From Procambarus clarkii (Eukaryota > Arthropoda > Malacostraca > Decapoda > Cambaridae), in NCBI RefSeq assembly GCF_040958095.1, contig NC_091208.1, positions 6,293,193 through 6,357,192 of the forward strand: DNA of 64,000 nucleotides. Reading direction: 5' to 3'. How positions within the stretch are numbered: position 1 is the stretch's first letter; every line of letters starts with the position of its first letter. Of this stretch, positions 21,766 through 33,860 are shown in pieces. The position numbers and the translations under genes were made by a program. The notes beneath the pieces were generated by a model. That model was not told the origin of the DNA, made no database searches, and saw only the letters and a program-made list of their open reading frames with translations.

Positions 21766-22712
21766 ACACTCCTCTTCACTGCTGCTTCTCCTCACAGCTC
21801 GAGGTCCTCTGCTCCACTACCTTGGAGTCTCATCAGCTACTTCATCTGCTGGCTTCGAAGTTCTCAGCAACTTCTTCCCCAAAAGACAAACCTGCAACCC
21901 ATCGACACTCCAATAAAATGTTCCCCTTTAACACATAAACAAAAAATATTCACACAATATGTTTGCCTCAAACCTCTATCTGTTCTCTACATACAGTGAG
22001 AGTGGACTCCCCCGTTTTGGGCGGGTCCATACTCCACCTCGCCTGGCGGCGGCGTCCTCACTCGCTGGGAGGGTCTTCCTCCATCCGGAGCCAGGCTCCC
22101 TCAGTCGTCCGCCAGCGCTCAGAGAGGACGGACGTCGCTCCGTGTTCCTCCCTCTTCACTCTCCTATTTCAGGCCTTCTGCCTTATTAAAACATGTCTAA
22201 CTTATAAATAAACATCGCTACTGTCGCTGGGCACACGACCAACTACAATGCAATCACTATGAACTGGCGTATATCGTGCTTACCACAGATTAACTGGTCG
22301 AGGGCGCTTTTCCTCTGACGGCGTCTGGTCAGGGCGCTCCACACAGCCCACAATAATGCCTCCGGGCGGCTTAATATTCACTAATTATCGTCCACGACTT
22401 GAGACCACACGTCCCCAGCTCGATTCCACAGCTGGCACGTCTGCACACTTCTCTTCTCTTAGAGATATATCACTAGGGGTTCCCTTCTGACGGGAGCTCA
22501 ACGAAGCGCGGCTTCCCCCTGCGATGTCTGGCACTCAAGTGAGGTCAAGGTCCTCCAGAAGCGAGCCTCAAGCCTCCAGCAAAATGTCCACATCTCCTAG
22601 CCAGTCATTTATCTATTTTCTTCTTCATTGCCCATAATCTCAAATTGATATACATATCCAAGGAACTATTTTACATATGGATTATTACCTCAATTTCTGC
22701 TAGACCTTCTAA

Positions 22713-23390
22713 TCAGGTCAGGCTTGACGAATAACTCTCAAGGAGGGAGACTCGTTTCTCCTGCAGGCTGAGATCATAACAGGGGGCGATGTACTGCGTC
22801 CTAGGAAACCCAAACAGGACAACCATTTGTCTCCCATCTACACTTATTCCCTTGGGCAACGAGTTTTTCACGATCAGGGACTGGGCTGCTCCACTATCTC
22901 TGAGCACTACAACAGATCTACCAGTGTGATCACTCATTACATACCCGCTTGAAGTGTGAGGGGTGAACAAACTTGGTCCTTCCTGCGTAGTCCTCGACTG
23001 GCTTCCTTCTGGTGATGTCACACAGCTCACCAACATCACCTCCCTACGTGCGCCGCTACCTCTTCTGCCTCGGCACATAGCAGCTGCATGCCCTTTCTGC
23101 CCACAAGTCCAGCACACCACATTCCTCCTCAGACTCCAATGTTTAGGACTGTTAGGACTAGTCCTTCGAGGGCTACTTGGGGGCGTCTTCTTAGCACTTC
23201 GTGGGACGGGGGTCTCCTCTTCGTCATGAGGTTTGTCAAACCGGCGCTGGTAATTCCTCGGGACGTACTTAGCAGACGGCCTATGAGTCAGGATGTATTC
23301 TTCAGCCATGGTGGCTGCCGCACTCAAGGTCTCTACCTGCTGTTCCTCTAAGTACGTCTTTAGGTCTCCACCTTCCGAGAGGCACACCAT
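22713..23390 (-). pseudogene. Gag zinc knuckle and protease N-terminus of gag-protease element
   Basis: After a basic, Ser/Pro-rich segment there is a CCHC knuckle, CWTCGQKGHAAAMC, typical of nucleocapsid. It is followed by VVVLRDSGAAQSLIVKN, the DSG active site of a gypsy-type protease. The true protease frame ends at about 22782 where the 2 kb insertion starts; the last residues before the stop at 22713 are insertion sequence. The capsid frame (23360-24403) is offset, so a frameshift or small deletion lies near 23380. Confidence 0.75.
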
Positions 23391-24403
23391 TCCTGAAAAA
23401 GTCGCTCCTTGATGGTGGCGAATTCGGTGAAAGTGTGCTCTGAGGTCTTCTTCAGGTTTCTAAACTTCTGCCTGTACGCCTCAGGTACCAATTGGTACGC
23501 CATGAGCACGACCTTCTTCACCTTGCCATAATCGCCGGAGTCGTCAAGGGATAACGTGGAGTAGGCGATTTGGGCCTTCCCAGTCAAGACTGACTGTATC
23601 ATGATGGCCCAATTCTCCCTTGGCCACTCCAAAGAGGCAGCGACTTTCTCGAAGGCTGCGAAGAACTTTGAAACTTCCTTCTCGTTGAATTTTGGGACCA
23701 TTTTGATGTTCCTTACCGGATCGAAACTACTGGTTTCCGTCGTTGGCCTCCGACCACCTAACCGCAATACTTCTAGTTCATGTTGTCTCTGTCTTTCTTT
23801 TTCTTCTCTCTCTCGCTGTTTCTCTTCCTTTTCTCGCTCTTCTCTCTCTCTCTCTTTCTCGTTCTTCTCTTTCTCTTTCTCGTTCTTCTCTCTTCTCTTT
23901 CTCGTTCTTCTCTTTCTCTTTCTCGTTCTTCTCTCTCGTTCTCGTTTCTCTTCTCTTTCTCTTTCTGCCTTCCTTTCTTCTAATTCTAAACGCCTCATCT
24001 CTAATTCTTTATCTTGTCTCTCTCTTTCCATTTCTAATTTCTTCCATTCTATCTCACGATTTATCTCTAAGGCACGCATTTTGACTGTAAGAAAGCTAAT
24101 ATTCAGCTCACCTGCATCGCTGTCAATGTCACTGCCTTTATCTTCCTTTTCAGTGGAAGCTACTTCCTCACTTTCTTTTGTACTTGGTACCTCACCTTCC
24201 TGTTTTTCTGTGGCCTTCAAATGCCGGTGAACCTTTGACAAGATCTCCACACGGGAATCACTGGCACGGATCTTGATCTCCAGGTAGGCACTCACCAGTA
24301 CGAGTTCCTGTTTGCTCAGGTATTTTAATCTGGCAAGACAGTCCTCCCTGTTCAGAAAAGCCTGAACATCGTCCAGATCATCGATGGTAGCTTTTTCTGC
24401 CAT
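23360..24403 (-). CDS. Gag (SAP-like, coiled coil, capsid) of gag-protease element
   Basis: Met at 24403 (MAEKATIDDLDDV) is the best start; an upstream in-frame Met at 24427 is also possible. Order: N-terminal helical SAP-like segment (about 1-70), acidic linker, a long Glu/Arg/Lys coiled coil with many REREEK-type repeats (about 110-215), then capsid-like sequence (FFAAFEKVAASLEWPRENW, LTGKAQIAYSTL, YRQKFRNLKK). This is the structural protein of the element's particle. It ends early (SRKVET) compared with relatives, where the capsid C-terminus continues; a frameshift joins it to the zinc-knuckle frame. The same architecture occurs in the Gags at 156-930 and 25753-27123. Confidence 0.78.
   Translation of the reverse strand: MAEKATIDDLDDVQAFLNREDCLARLKYLSKQELVLVSAYLEIKIRASDSRVEILSKVHRHLKATEKQEGEVPSTKESEEVASTEKEDKGSDIDSDAGELNISFLTVKMRALEINREIEWKKLEMERERQDKELEMRRLELEERKAEREREEKRERERRTRKRKRRTRKRREKNEKEKEKNEKEREREEREKEEKQREREEKERQRQHELEVLRLGGRRPTTETSSFDPVRNIKMVPKFNEKEVSKFFAAFEKVAASLEWPRENWAIMIQSVLTGKAQIAYSTLSLDDSGDYGKVKKVVLMAYQLVPEAYRQKFRNLKKTSEHTFTEFATIKERLFQEWCASRKVET
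23790..24040. repeat. TCTCTTTC / TCGTTCTTC purine-pyrimidine repeat in gag
   Basis: An imperfect tetranucleotide-like tract encodes the charged coiled coil on the minus strand. Leu/Phe/Ser-rich frames on the plus strand here are shadows. Confidence 0.85.
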
Positions 24404-24721
24404 TGTCACAGAAGGAACACTTAGCACTTAACACACCGCTTCACTCTAGCACTTAACGCACCGAGTACTGTTCTACGTCAATATTGCACTTTATCGCACC
24501 TGACGCCTCATTTGCCAATATTGTACGTAATCACTTCGGGCACCGCACTACACAATATTGCACTTAATCACAGAGAGCACTTCGATCTACAATATTGCAC
24601 TGAGTCACTCCGAGCACAGCACGGGACGTATAACGTCCAAATAGTCACACAGGGGGAATTATTTACAGGGATTACGCCACTTCACCACCCCTGTCAAACA
24701 TACTTGACAAGGGGACGCATC

Positions 24722-24738
24722 CCGCCGGGGATGCCAAT
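24722..24738 (-). promoter_or_regulatory. Candidate primer binding site of gag-protease element
   Basis: On the minus strand TTGGCATCCCCGGCGGG begins a few bases after the 5' LTR. It has the expected place and TGG start, but I could not assign the tRNA. Confidence 0.4.
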
Positions 24739-24740
24739 TA

Positions 24741-25752
24741 TGTTACGGCCCTCTCGGGTCGCAACCGGGTTCTTACTCTGATGTTGTTAGAGGAAGGATA
24801 TCCGGCCCCAAGCCAGTAGTGGCTTTCAAGGGATGAGATCCGTAACGCAAGTAAATTAAGGGGAAGGGAAATAAAGTCAAAAACTTAATACTATAATTAT
24901 TACCATCACCAATAAATATATATAAGAAGATTACACGGGGGGGGGGGTATAAATACTATTATATACACTGTTGTCTTCTTCTGAAGACTCTGGATCTTCA
25001 CGGTGCTCACGATGCCAAGCTCTCGGTGCTCTCGTGGTCTCACGACGAATCCTTCGGGAATCTTGAGTCTACCCCGACCACAGGCCAGCCAAAACACAGT
25101 TCCACTAGGGGCACCGTCGTGGAGGCCGTCAACCACAAGTCCAGCAGATAGCTGGCAGGTTCCAAATCAGCAACGCTGGTTAGGCCACTCCACGAGCGAT
25201 ACTAGGGTCGCGCCCTAGTCAGGAGCCTCGTGTGATACCACAGATCCCTCTCTTTTCCACGACACCCCAGTGGTTAAGCGTCTCTACCAGTCAGTCCCGG
25301 GTATGACAATCCTTCAACTGCCGCTTCACAGGCAGGGTAACACCACAGTGTTCATCCGGGGGGCGACTCACAGCTGCTGCAGCAAACACTTGGTGACGAG
25401 ACGGCTGCCTTGGGTAGACTGACTCAACTTCCATTACAGCAGTCCCAGGTCGACTATGTAATCAGACACGTCATCAGTAACGATTACACACTAGGGCACG
25501 TCACTTACCGGCTCAGACCCAAACGCCCACCTATTCACTCCATAGATGGCGTTGCTGTCTGAGCACCACCTCACCAGAGGTCAGCAGCGGCTGTGTTATG
25601 AGCTAATCAGGACTGGAAACTAGCCCTTGTGGCCAGTACACCTCTTCCTCACCAGGCGTCGTCGTCCATTTGGAGGGGGTTTCGGGAGCTGATCCACAGA
25701 TGGTGTGGTCGTCACTGCTCCAGGCTCGGACGCTGGATTCGGGTCCGTAACA
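24741..25752 (-). repeat. 5' LTR of gag-protease element
   Basis: 1012 bases, close to 18372-19389 with scattered substitutions and a shorter G run near 24938. Confidence 0.88.
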
Positions 25753-27123
25753 TTAGGCGATGTTGGGCACAGCCGACTTCAAAATAATCGATTGAAGAGC
25801 CGCTGTGTCCCTCAAGATCTTCAGTTTGAAACGTCCCTCCGGATTTGAACCGTTGGCAGAGACAGTTCCAGTATACAGGTGTTTACTGAAAAGAGAAAGA
25901 TCATTAACATGAACACCAACATTCATCACAGGCTTACCGGACTTAGGAGGAGTCTGTTTGGGTTTTGGCGTTTCGGTGGTTCCTTTGTATTGAGACTTAC
26001 CACATTTATCTATGGTATGTCCATATAGTCTACAATACTTACAGTACAATTGCGAGCCAGCTTGATCGGTACTCACTTTCTCGTAACTGTACCACGACTT
26101 CTTACTGGAAGATGGTTCTGGTGTCAGCCGGTGGATGAGGCTGTAAGTGTCAGCCGACTTAGCACACTTTAGGTAGTCAGTTTCTTCTTTATCTGCTAAA
26201 TATAGACGGACAGGAGGCGGCACACGCCTCAAGAATTCTTCAACTAGCATGAGGTTGACGAGTTTTGCAAAGGTAGAGACATGTGCTGCTTCCAGCCATT
26301 TCATAAAATATCTCCTTTTGGTATTAGCAAACTCGAGAAAGGTAGTGGTACTTGCCTTCAGGTGGTCACGGAATTTCCTTCGATAACTTTCGGTGGAGAG
26401 AAGGTAGGCGTCCAACATTGCTTGTTTCAGAGTCTGGTAGTCATTCTCAGACGCCAAAGTACTGAGTGTAACTGCAGCTCTACCTCTAAGATGTACTCTG
26501 AGAAGGGTTGCCCAATGGTCGGCAGGCCAACTAAGTTGATTAGCAAGGGTTTCAAAGGTGGTGAAAAACACATCAACTTCTGTTTCTACGAATGGTGGCA
26601 TTAACTTACTTGCATGTGATATATTGAAACTGATGGGAAGATTGGCGGTAGCTTGCTGGCGTTGAGCGAGGTGTGAAGTTTCCAACGCGAATTCTCGTTG
26701 ACGACATTCCATAGTCAAAGTTGCTTGTTGTTTGTCATGTTCGTGTTGCATCTCCAATTGGCGTTGTTTTGTTTCAAGTTGTATTCGCTCACGTTAACGG
26801 AGTATTGCAATCTCACGTTCTTGTTCTTCCTTTCGCATGGCAGCTGCTTCCCTTTGCTGCTCGCGTTCGATCTTGGCCAGCTCTAGTTTGAGTTTCATCG
26901 TTGCCAAATCAGTTTTATCTGCAATAAAGTAAGTTTCGTGAGTTTCAGAGTCTATCTTACCTTCCTCTAAGAGATGATCCAGTAACAGGTTATGTATTTC
27001 ATTTTTGTTGGCTTGGTAGGGAACTTCTAGTTGATACTCATGTGCAAGAGTTTGTAATTCAGTCCTCTTGGCACGACTTAAAGTCCCTATTGCACCTGCT
27101 GGATCCGCACGGAAAGCTTGGAG
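25753..27123 (-). pseudogene. Gag and protease start of Gmr1-like element
   Basis: Two frames in line, 27123-26794 and 26757-25753, are separated by a single in-frame TAA at about 26794. Order: SAP-like N-terminus (RAKRTELQTLAHEYQLEVP), coiled coil (AKIEREQQREAAAMRKEE), capsid (FFTTFETLANQLSWPADHW, YRRKFRDHLK), a CCHC knuckle CKYCRLYGHTIDKC, then the protease start ILRDTAALQSI. The protease triad reads DTA where DTG or DSG is usual, so the enzyme may be impaired. The frame is cut by the nested element. At the cut, one flank encodes a stop and the other does not, because of the one-base difference in the target duplication. Confidence 0.8.
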
Positions 27124-27156
27124 ACGAAACATGGTGAAATTAGCAAATAAATGCAC

Positions 27157-28039
27157 AACGAATATACTGTTGTGATATGGTGAATGTCAGAAACAGGACA
27201 ACGTGGCAACTGGTACCTATCCTGTGGAATCTTTAACAATTAATGTTAATTACAAGATGATAAATGATTATTAAATCAAGGTCGCAGGAAATCTTGTACC
27301 CGGTACTCATGTAAGAGGATAAGGGCAAGAAAATCCTACTAAACAAGCGAAACTGAGTTTCTAAAACAAATGAAACAGTTAATTGCCTCAAAAGTAAAAT
27401 TGGTAGTCCAAGAATGTAGGCATACCTTGCCGAGTCTCTATAGGACATAAGCAAGTTTTCCCACTGAAATTAATATGATACTTACAGAATTAGCGAACTT
27501 TGGTGCTCTGAAAAAGAAGGCTAATTCCCTACCAATGTAAATATCATCATCTCTGACCGACGTGTAGGGGTGCGAGGTGTCAACTGGTGACGAGAACTGC
27601 TGCTGAGGTCCCAATTCAGCAACTAAAGTTCGTGCTAGAGGAACTATGGCCCTCTTTATCCTCATACTGTCAGATTGCAGAAGATTAGGTGCACTTGACC
27701 CGGGGACAGACCACAGTACCAGGGTACTAATATGATGATCTGTCGAAAATATGAGAAATATCCTAGGGACAAAAGATGGTAAACACGAGTAATAACACGG
27801 AGGGAGAGATGACCAATTAAGAGAATGACTGAGGCCTACAGTCACCACGCAATCCAAAGTTGTCTCACCTTCACCATATGCTACTCTCGGAATGCACAAT
27901 ACACACAGCACCATATGAAAATAAAATTGAAAATTGAAAATAGTAAAAAGCTACGTTACCAAAGCCAAATACGCATTCCATAAATTTACAACTTGGCACC
28001 AGTACCTGAGTGAAGCTCCTAGGGCAGGCCCCCACGTTA
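27157..28039 (-). other. 5' leader of Gmr1-like element
   Basis: About 880 bases between the 5' LTR and gag without a recognised protein. Frames of up to 158 aa here are not similar to anything I know. The sequence next to the LTR (minus strand TAACGTGGGGGCCTGCCC) is the expected primer-site position but was not matched to a tRNA. Confidence 0.55.
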
Positions 28040-28719
28040 TGTGACGGTAAAGCGTTGGTGTTCGGCTGTTTCAAAAGCTAGGGGCAGGGCCTCGTCACAT
28101 AATCAAAAAAAAAGAGAAAAGCTGGTCCTTTCATCTGTGGTAAGGTAATGGGAAGACAAACAAAACACAAGTATATAAACAATGAAATTTTTATTACTCT
28201 AGAAAAACAAGACATGAATAAAGTTAATCACATAAAATATGCAAGATAAGTCAACAAACAAAATAATATGAATAATCACTGGCAAATGAAAAGTTACGTT
28301 AAGACAAGTGAGTTACAGTGATAGCAAAATAAAATATGAGTGCTGGAATACTGGCTTCGAGCTGCCACCTCCCTTAGTACACGAAAGCCAAGGCTTATTC
28401 TACCAGCGAGAGATGTCAACTGCTTGGAGCACTGAGATATTCTGACGATACTGGCGCACTGCAGCCCAGACGTCGACTTGTGGTGGAGGCGGAGGGCAGG
28501 TGCGACGGGACACCAGCCAATCAGCGACAGGCAGGCAGAGGATGAGCAGTTAGCTGGTTACGGCGGTGGTAACAGGTGTTACTGTGTGCTGGGTACGATT
28601 TGCTCTCTGGGCAAAACGTTTGGCGATACTTGGTGGACGTATCTTCTATATTATCTTGTATATTGACGTACTTATGAAGGGAAGAGCAGGCTCAATCTCT
28701 CTTGAAAGAGATTATCGTC

Positions 28720-28722
<3 letters not shown>
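28040..28722 (-). repeat. 5' LTR of Gmr1-like element
   Basis: 683 bases with the same ends as 14454-15136; small indels and substitutions between the two indicate moderate age. Confidence 0.88.

Positions 28723-28789
<67 letters not shown>
28723..28789. repeat. (TA)n microsatellite
   Basis: TA tract between the Gmr1-like element and foldback repeat C. Confidence 0.97.
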
Positions 28790-29690
<901 letters not shown>

Positions 29691-29713
29691 TTACCTTGAG
29701 GTGCTTCCGGGGC

Positions 29714-31393
29714 TTAGCGTCCCCGCGGCCCGGTCGTCGACCAGGCCTCCTGGTTGCCGGACTGATTAACCAGGCTGTTGGACGCGGCTGCTCGCAGCCT
29801 GACATATGAGTCACAACCTGGTTGATCAGGTATCCTTTGGAGGTGCTTATCCAGTTCTCTCTTGAACACTGTGAGGGGTCGGCCAGTTATGCCCCTTATG
29901 TGTAGTGGAAGCGTGTTGAACAGTCTCGGGCCTCTGATGTTGATAGAGTTCTCTCTCAGAGTACCTGTTGCACCTCTGCTTTTCAACGGGGTTATTCTGC
30001 ACATCCTGCCATGTCTTCTGGTCTCATGTGATATTATTTCTGTGTGCAGGTTTGGGACCAGCCCCTGTAATATTTTCCATGTGTAAATTATTATGTACCT
30101 CTCCCGCCTGCGCTCAAGAGAGTACAGTTTTAGGCTCTTTAGTCGGTCCCAATAGTTTAGATGTTTTACTGAGTGGATTGTAGCAGTAAAGGATCTCTGC
30201 ACGCTCTCCAGGTCAGCAATTTCTCTAGCTTTGAAAGGGGCTCTCATTGTGCAGCAGTACTCCACTCTAGAGAGCACAAGCGTTTTGAAAAGTATCATCA
30301 TCGGTATAGCATCTCTAGTGTGAAAAGTTCCTGTTATCCAACCTGTCATTTTTCTTGCAGTTGTGACGGCTAATTTATTGTGTTCTTTAAAGGTAAGGTC
30401 TTCCGACATGAGTACACCCAAATCCTTTACATTGCCTTTTCGTTCTATGTTATGATTTGCCTGAGTTTTGTACGTGGTTTCCGTTTTTATATTTTCATTT
30501 TTTCCATAGCGCATGAGCTGGAACTTATCTTCGTGAAACACCATATTATTTTCTGTAGCCCATAGAAAGACCTGATCTACATATGACTGGAGGTTTGCCG
30601 TGTCCTCTATGTTGCCTACTCTTATGAAGATCCTAATGTCATCTGCAAAGGATGATACAGTGCTATAGGTTGTGTTCTTGTCTATGTCCGATATGAGGAT
30701 GAGAAAAAGTATTGGAGCAAGCACAGTACCCTGGGGGACTGAGCTCTTCACAATTGATGGGCTGGATTTTATTTTGTTGACTATTACACATTGGGTTCTG
30801 TTGGTCAGGAAATTATAGATCCTTCTGCCTATTTTTCCGGTAATTCCTTTTGAACGCATTTTATGTGCAATAACACCATGGTCACATTTATCAAAAGCTT
30901 TTGCGAAATCTGTGTAAATTACATCAGCGTTTTGTTTGTCCTCCATAGCATCTAATGCCATATCATAGTGGTCCAGCAACTGCGACAGGCAAGAGTGCCA
31001 TGTTCTGAAACCATGTTGTCCGGGGTTATGGAGATGCTGTGATTCCATGTATTTTGTGATCTTACTTCTTAGCACTCTCTCAAAAAAAATTATGATGTGC
31101 GATGTTAGTGCTATCGGTCTGTAATTTTTTGCCTCTGCCTTATTTCCTCCTCTATGAAGTGGTTCTATCTCTGCTGTTTTTAGTATATCAGGAATAACGC
31201 CAGTATCTAGGCTTTGTCTCCACGGAATGTGGAGGGCCTGCGTTAGTGTTTTTTTACAGTTCGTAATGAATATGGAGTTCCAAGAGTCCGGGTATGGTGC
31301 AGAGTGCATAGGCATACTGTTTATGGCTTCTTCAAAATCCAGTGGGGATAGGGTGACATCTGATATATGATTTGATGTTGGTATCATATCCAT
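29714..31393 (-). pseudogene. LINE reverse transcriptase
   Basis: 559 open codons; Met at 31393 is internal to a longer ancestral ORF2. RT motifs in order: PLHRGGNKAEAKNYRPIALT, GQHGFRTWHSCLSQLL, VIYTDFAKAFDKCDHG, SSVPQGTVLAPILFLI, SSFADDIRIFI (catalytic FADD), then the thumb (NVKDLGVLMSEDLTF) and the R-rich C-terminal domain with RRRERYIIIYTWKILQGLVP. Length from the first RT motif to the stop matches Jockey/CR1-type elements. The stretch 31394-31610 linking to the endonuclease has stops, so the element is inactive. Confidence 0.85.
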
Positions 31394-31611
31394 GAAAAAT
31401 TCATTTGGATTATCAATCTTTAGTGTGTTTAATCCTCGCTGAAAACAGAGTCGTACTGCTTCCTCAGTAGCTCGCTCATTTCTTTGTTGTCATCGGTGAA
31501 AGTTCCATCTCCCTTTTGCAGGGGCCCGATACTAGATGTGGTTTTTTATCTTGATTTTGCATAGGAGAAAAAATATTTCGGATTTCTCTCTATTTCACTG
31601 ATGGCCTTTTG

Positions 31612-32346
31612 CTATCTTTGCCTCTCCTGGGTTTTGTATGATTCTTGTAGCTTCTGTTCAATTGTTTCTATTTCTCTACCTAACCGTCTTCGCCGTTCTT
31701 GAGATAGGGTGCGACTCTCAAGTTGTTCCGCAATTCGTTTTCTTCGCCTATATAGGGAACGACGTTCCCGTTTCAATCTGTATCTCTTCCTCTTTTTTCT
31801 TAGGGGTATGCGGTTTGAACATATTTCTAGTGCTACTGAGCTTATTATTTCCAGGCACTGGTTCTGGTTTGCATTTTCTAGCTGTTCTTCCCAGTTTATT
31901 TCTGTGAAGTCTTGGTTTATTTGTTCCCAGTTTATCTGTTTATTATTAAAGTTCAATTTGCTGAAATCTCCTCCACCGGGAATCTGGACTGGTTTTGAAG
32001 GTCTACTCCCCATGGTTGTCATAACTTCAATTAAGTTGTGATTTGAGTAACAGGTATTTATAATCATTATGTTCCTGATCAATTCATCATTATTAGTGAA
32101 AATGAGGTCCAGCGTGTTCTCCTTCCTAGTTGGTTCTACTATTTGCTGGTTTAAGGCAAACCTGTCGCACATCTGTAGCAGGTCATTTGCATGTGCCTGT
32201 TCATTTATGCTACTTCCTGGTATTCTTTCTGATATTACTGTATTAGCCAGGTGCTTCCATTTCAGGTGCCATAGGTTGAAGTCCCCAAGCAGGATGATGT
32301 TCGGAGCTGGATTTGTGAGGTTTTCCAAGCAGTGTTCTATTTTCAT
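31612..32346 (-). pseudogene. LINE endonuclease C-terminal part
   Basis: Contains NIILLGDFNLWHLKW (GDFN motif) and TCYSNHNLIEV in the place of the SDH motif of apurinic-type endonucleases; Asn replaces the usual Asp. A basic, Arg-rich linker (KKRKRYRLKRERRSLYRRRKR) follows. The N-terminal catalytic Glu segment is missing because of 5' truncation at the (TA)n tract. It would have nicked target DNA for reverse transcription. Confidence 0.78.
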
Positions 32347-32372
32347 TAGTTGGTATTTAAACTGCTAAGGGA

Positions 32373-32376
<4 letters not shown>

Positions 32377-32466
<90 letters not shown>
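32377..32466. repeat. (TA)n microsatellite
   Basis: TA tract between the LINE truncation point and element B copy 3. Confidence 0.97.
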
Positions 32467-32469
<3 letters not shown>

Positions 32470-32832
32470 GTACCTAGTAGCCAGAATGCACTTCTCGACC
32501 TACTATGCAAGGCCCGATTTGCCTAATAAGCCAAGTTTTCCTGAATTAATATATTTTCTCTAATTTTTTTCTTATGAAATGATAAAGCTACCCATTTCAT
32601 TATGTATGAAGTCAATTTTTTTTATTGGAGTTAAAATTAACGTAGATATATGACCGAACCTAACCAACCCTACCTAACCTATCTTTATAGGTTAGGTTAG
32701 GTTAGGTAGCCGAAAAAGTTAGGTTAGGTTAGGTTAGGTAGGTTAGGTAGTCGAAAAACAATTAATTCATGAAAACCTGGCTTATTCGGCAAATCGGGCC
32801 TTGCATAGTAGGCAGAGAAGTGCGTTCCGGCT
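32467..32832. mobile_element. Palindromic MITE-like element B, copy 3 (right end cut)
   Basis: Begins GTCGTACCTAGTAGCC, has the CCTAA/TTAGG core, and ends inside the right inverted repeat at GTGCGTTCCGGCT, lacking the last 12 bases of the terminus. Confidence 0.8.
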
Positions 32833-33860
32833 CCGCAGCCCTATACCCAGTTTACTCAGGTTTACTCTACAAATGACTAGAAAGTATTAGTAAACATAGT
32901 TGGTGCCTATGTTATTATTTAATAATCAACCCCAAGCTCAGTCTTTAAATGCTCTTTGAGAAACAAGAATAGTCTTACGTCTGGCAGGGAAGATACAAAC
33001 AAGTGCACCTCGTGATGTGTTTTCAATACTAAAAGGCAGTTTATTAGCTCAGTTTTGACCTCTGGTTTCCACTGAGGAACCCAGGGACGTAACACGACAC
33101 CTGGAACCTGACCCACCCATCTCTAGGGAAAGGACTAACCAGAAACAGGTACAGCTTAGCTTAGAAAGGTCAAAGAGGATTAAGCGGTCAGGTCTGTTTT
33201 GTTTACAAATCAAATAGTTAACCGTTATTCTTCAATGGTCGTCCTGTTGAAGTTATGTGTTTATGGTAGTATGGCTGAAATTTGAATATCAGATAATTTA
33301 TGATTATTTTCTCAAAATGATTGAATGATGTTGCATATTACTATACAAAAACCCTGCCATGAATTTTTGTCTCAAAGAAAATACTTGCCAATTTGCTTTG
33401 AAACGGTGTGAAGGTTTGTGTCAGCCTTAGGTTGATGGAACTGTGGGAGGAGGGGTGGCTGTATTTATCTTACACAGTTTTATGGTGTTACAGCAAAAAT
33501 ACGAAAATCAGAAATTTTATGTTTAATTTCCCCTGGTGTCAATGAATAATGTTGAATATTATTATCAGAAAAAATCAATAATTTGAATATTTAGTTTTCA
33601 AAATATTTACAAGGGTATCTGGCAGCCAGTTCCAAAAAATCGTTCTTGGGTGTTAATGTGTTACTGTGGTATGCTGTTCTCATTTAAATTTTGGCCACCC
33701 CGATCAGCCTATGTCCGTCCCACGCCTCAGACCATTCCCTCTGCCAGTATGGATGAGGCTAGCCCCAAGCCTCAGACTTCCAACTTTGGACAGACAGACA
33801 TTCTCCTTTATAGGTATTCAAGGGGGCAGTGATGCCCGGGCCTGTCTGTCTGTAACCGAT
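32833..33860. other. Unassigned non-coding stretch
   Basis: About 1 kb of unique-looking, AT-rich sequence. Frames are short and show no domain. I see no repeat partner in the window. Confidence 0.6.

Larger units (their letters stand above)
20759..22781 (-). mobile_element. Probable 2.0 kb solo LTR inside the protease
   Basis: On the minus strand it begins TGTTATGATCTC and ends CTATATAATA, so the ends are nearly inverted (TGTTAT / ATAATA, one mismatch from ATAACA). A GGGG on each side (20755-20758, 22782-22785) fits a 4-bp duplication, and the protease frame is continuous across the site once this block is left out. No coding region was recognised. Near its 3' end is a hairpin with TGTGGGTTGG arms. 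Confidence 0.5.
18372..25752 (-). mobile_element. Gag-protease gypsy-like element with novel ORF, lacking RT/integrase
   Basis: LTRs lie at 18372-19389 (1018 bases) and 24741-25752 (1012 bases), starting TGTTACGG and ending CCGTAACA. Flanking pentamers GTAGG and TTAGG differ by one base and look like a 5-bp target duplication. The LTRs differ by substitutions and by the length of a G run, so it is older than the LARD-like insertion. On the minus strand the interior has Gag, a CCHC knuckle, a DSG protease, then a 400-codon region without RT or integrase motifs up to the 3' LTR. A 2 kb insertion splits the protease. Confidence 0.8.
14454..28722 (-). mobile_element. Gmr1-like Ty3/gypsy retrotransposon (integrase before RT)
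   Basis: LTRs of 683 bases each lie at 14454-15136 and 28040-28722 (minus-strand reading TGTGACGATAATC to CCGTCACA). Both outer flanks are TA repeats, so the target duplication is hidden. On the minus strand the coding order is Gag (27.1-25.8 kb), protease, integrase (18.2-16.6 kb), RT (16.6-15.7 kb), RNase H (15.7-15.1 kb). Integrase before RT is the order of Gmr1-type gypsy elements, first described in deuterostomes, and not of ordinary gypsy. A 7.4 kb element interrupts it in the protease. LTRs differ by a few indels and substitutions. Confidence 0.85.
29692..32376 (-). mobile_element. APE-type LINE (Jockey/CR1-like), 5'-truncated
   Basis: The 3' end (minus strand ...CACCTCAAGGTAAGGTATATG) meets a (TA)n tract, and the truncated 5' end at 32376 meets another. 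It encodes the C-terminal part of an apurinic-type endonuclease and a complete-looking RT separated by a disrupted stretch. The RT and endonuclease type place it in the Jockey/CR1/I group; finer placement needs a tree. Confidence 0.82.

Noticed and set aside
23601..24230. 209-codon Leu/Phe/Ser-rich plus-strand frame with membrane-like character
   Set aside because: It is the complement of the Gag coiled-coil tract on the minus strand.
27438..27914. 158-codon minus-strand frame in the Gmr1-like leader
   Set aside because: No similarity recognised, lies between LTR and gag, and has no supporting motif; kept only as leader sequence.
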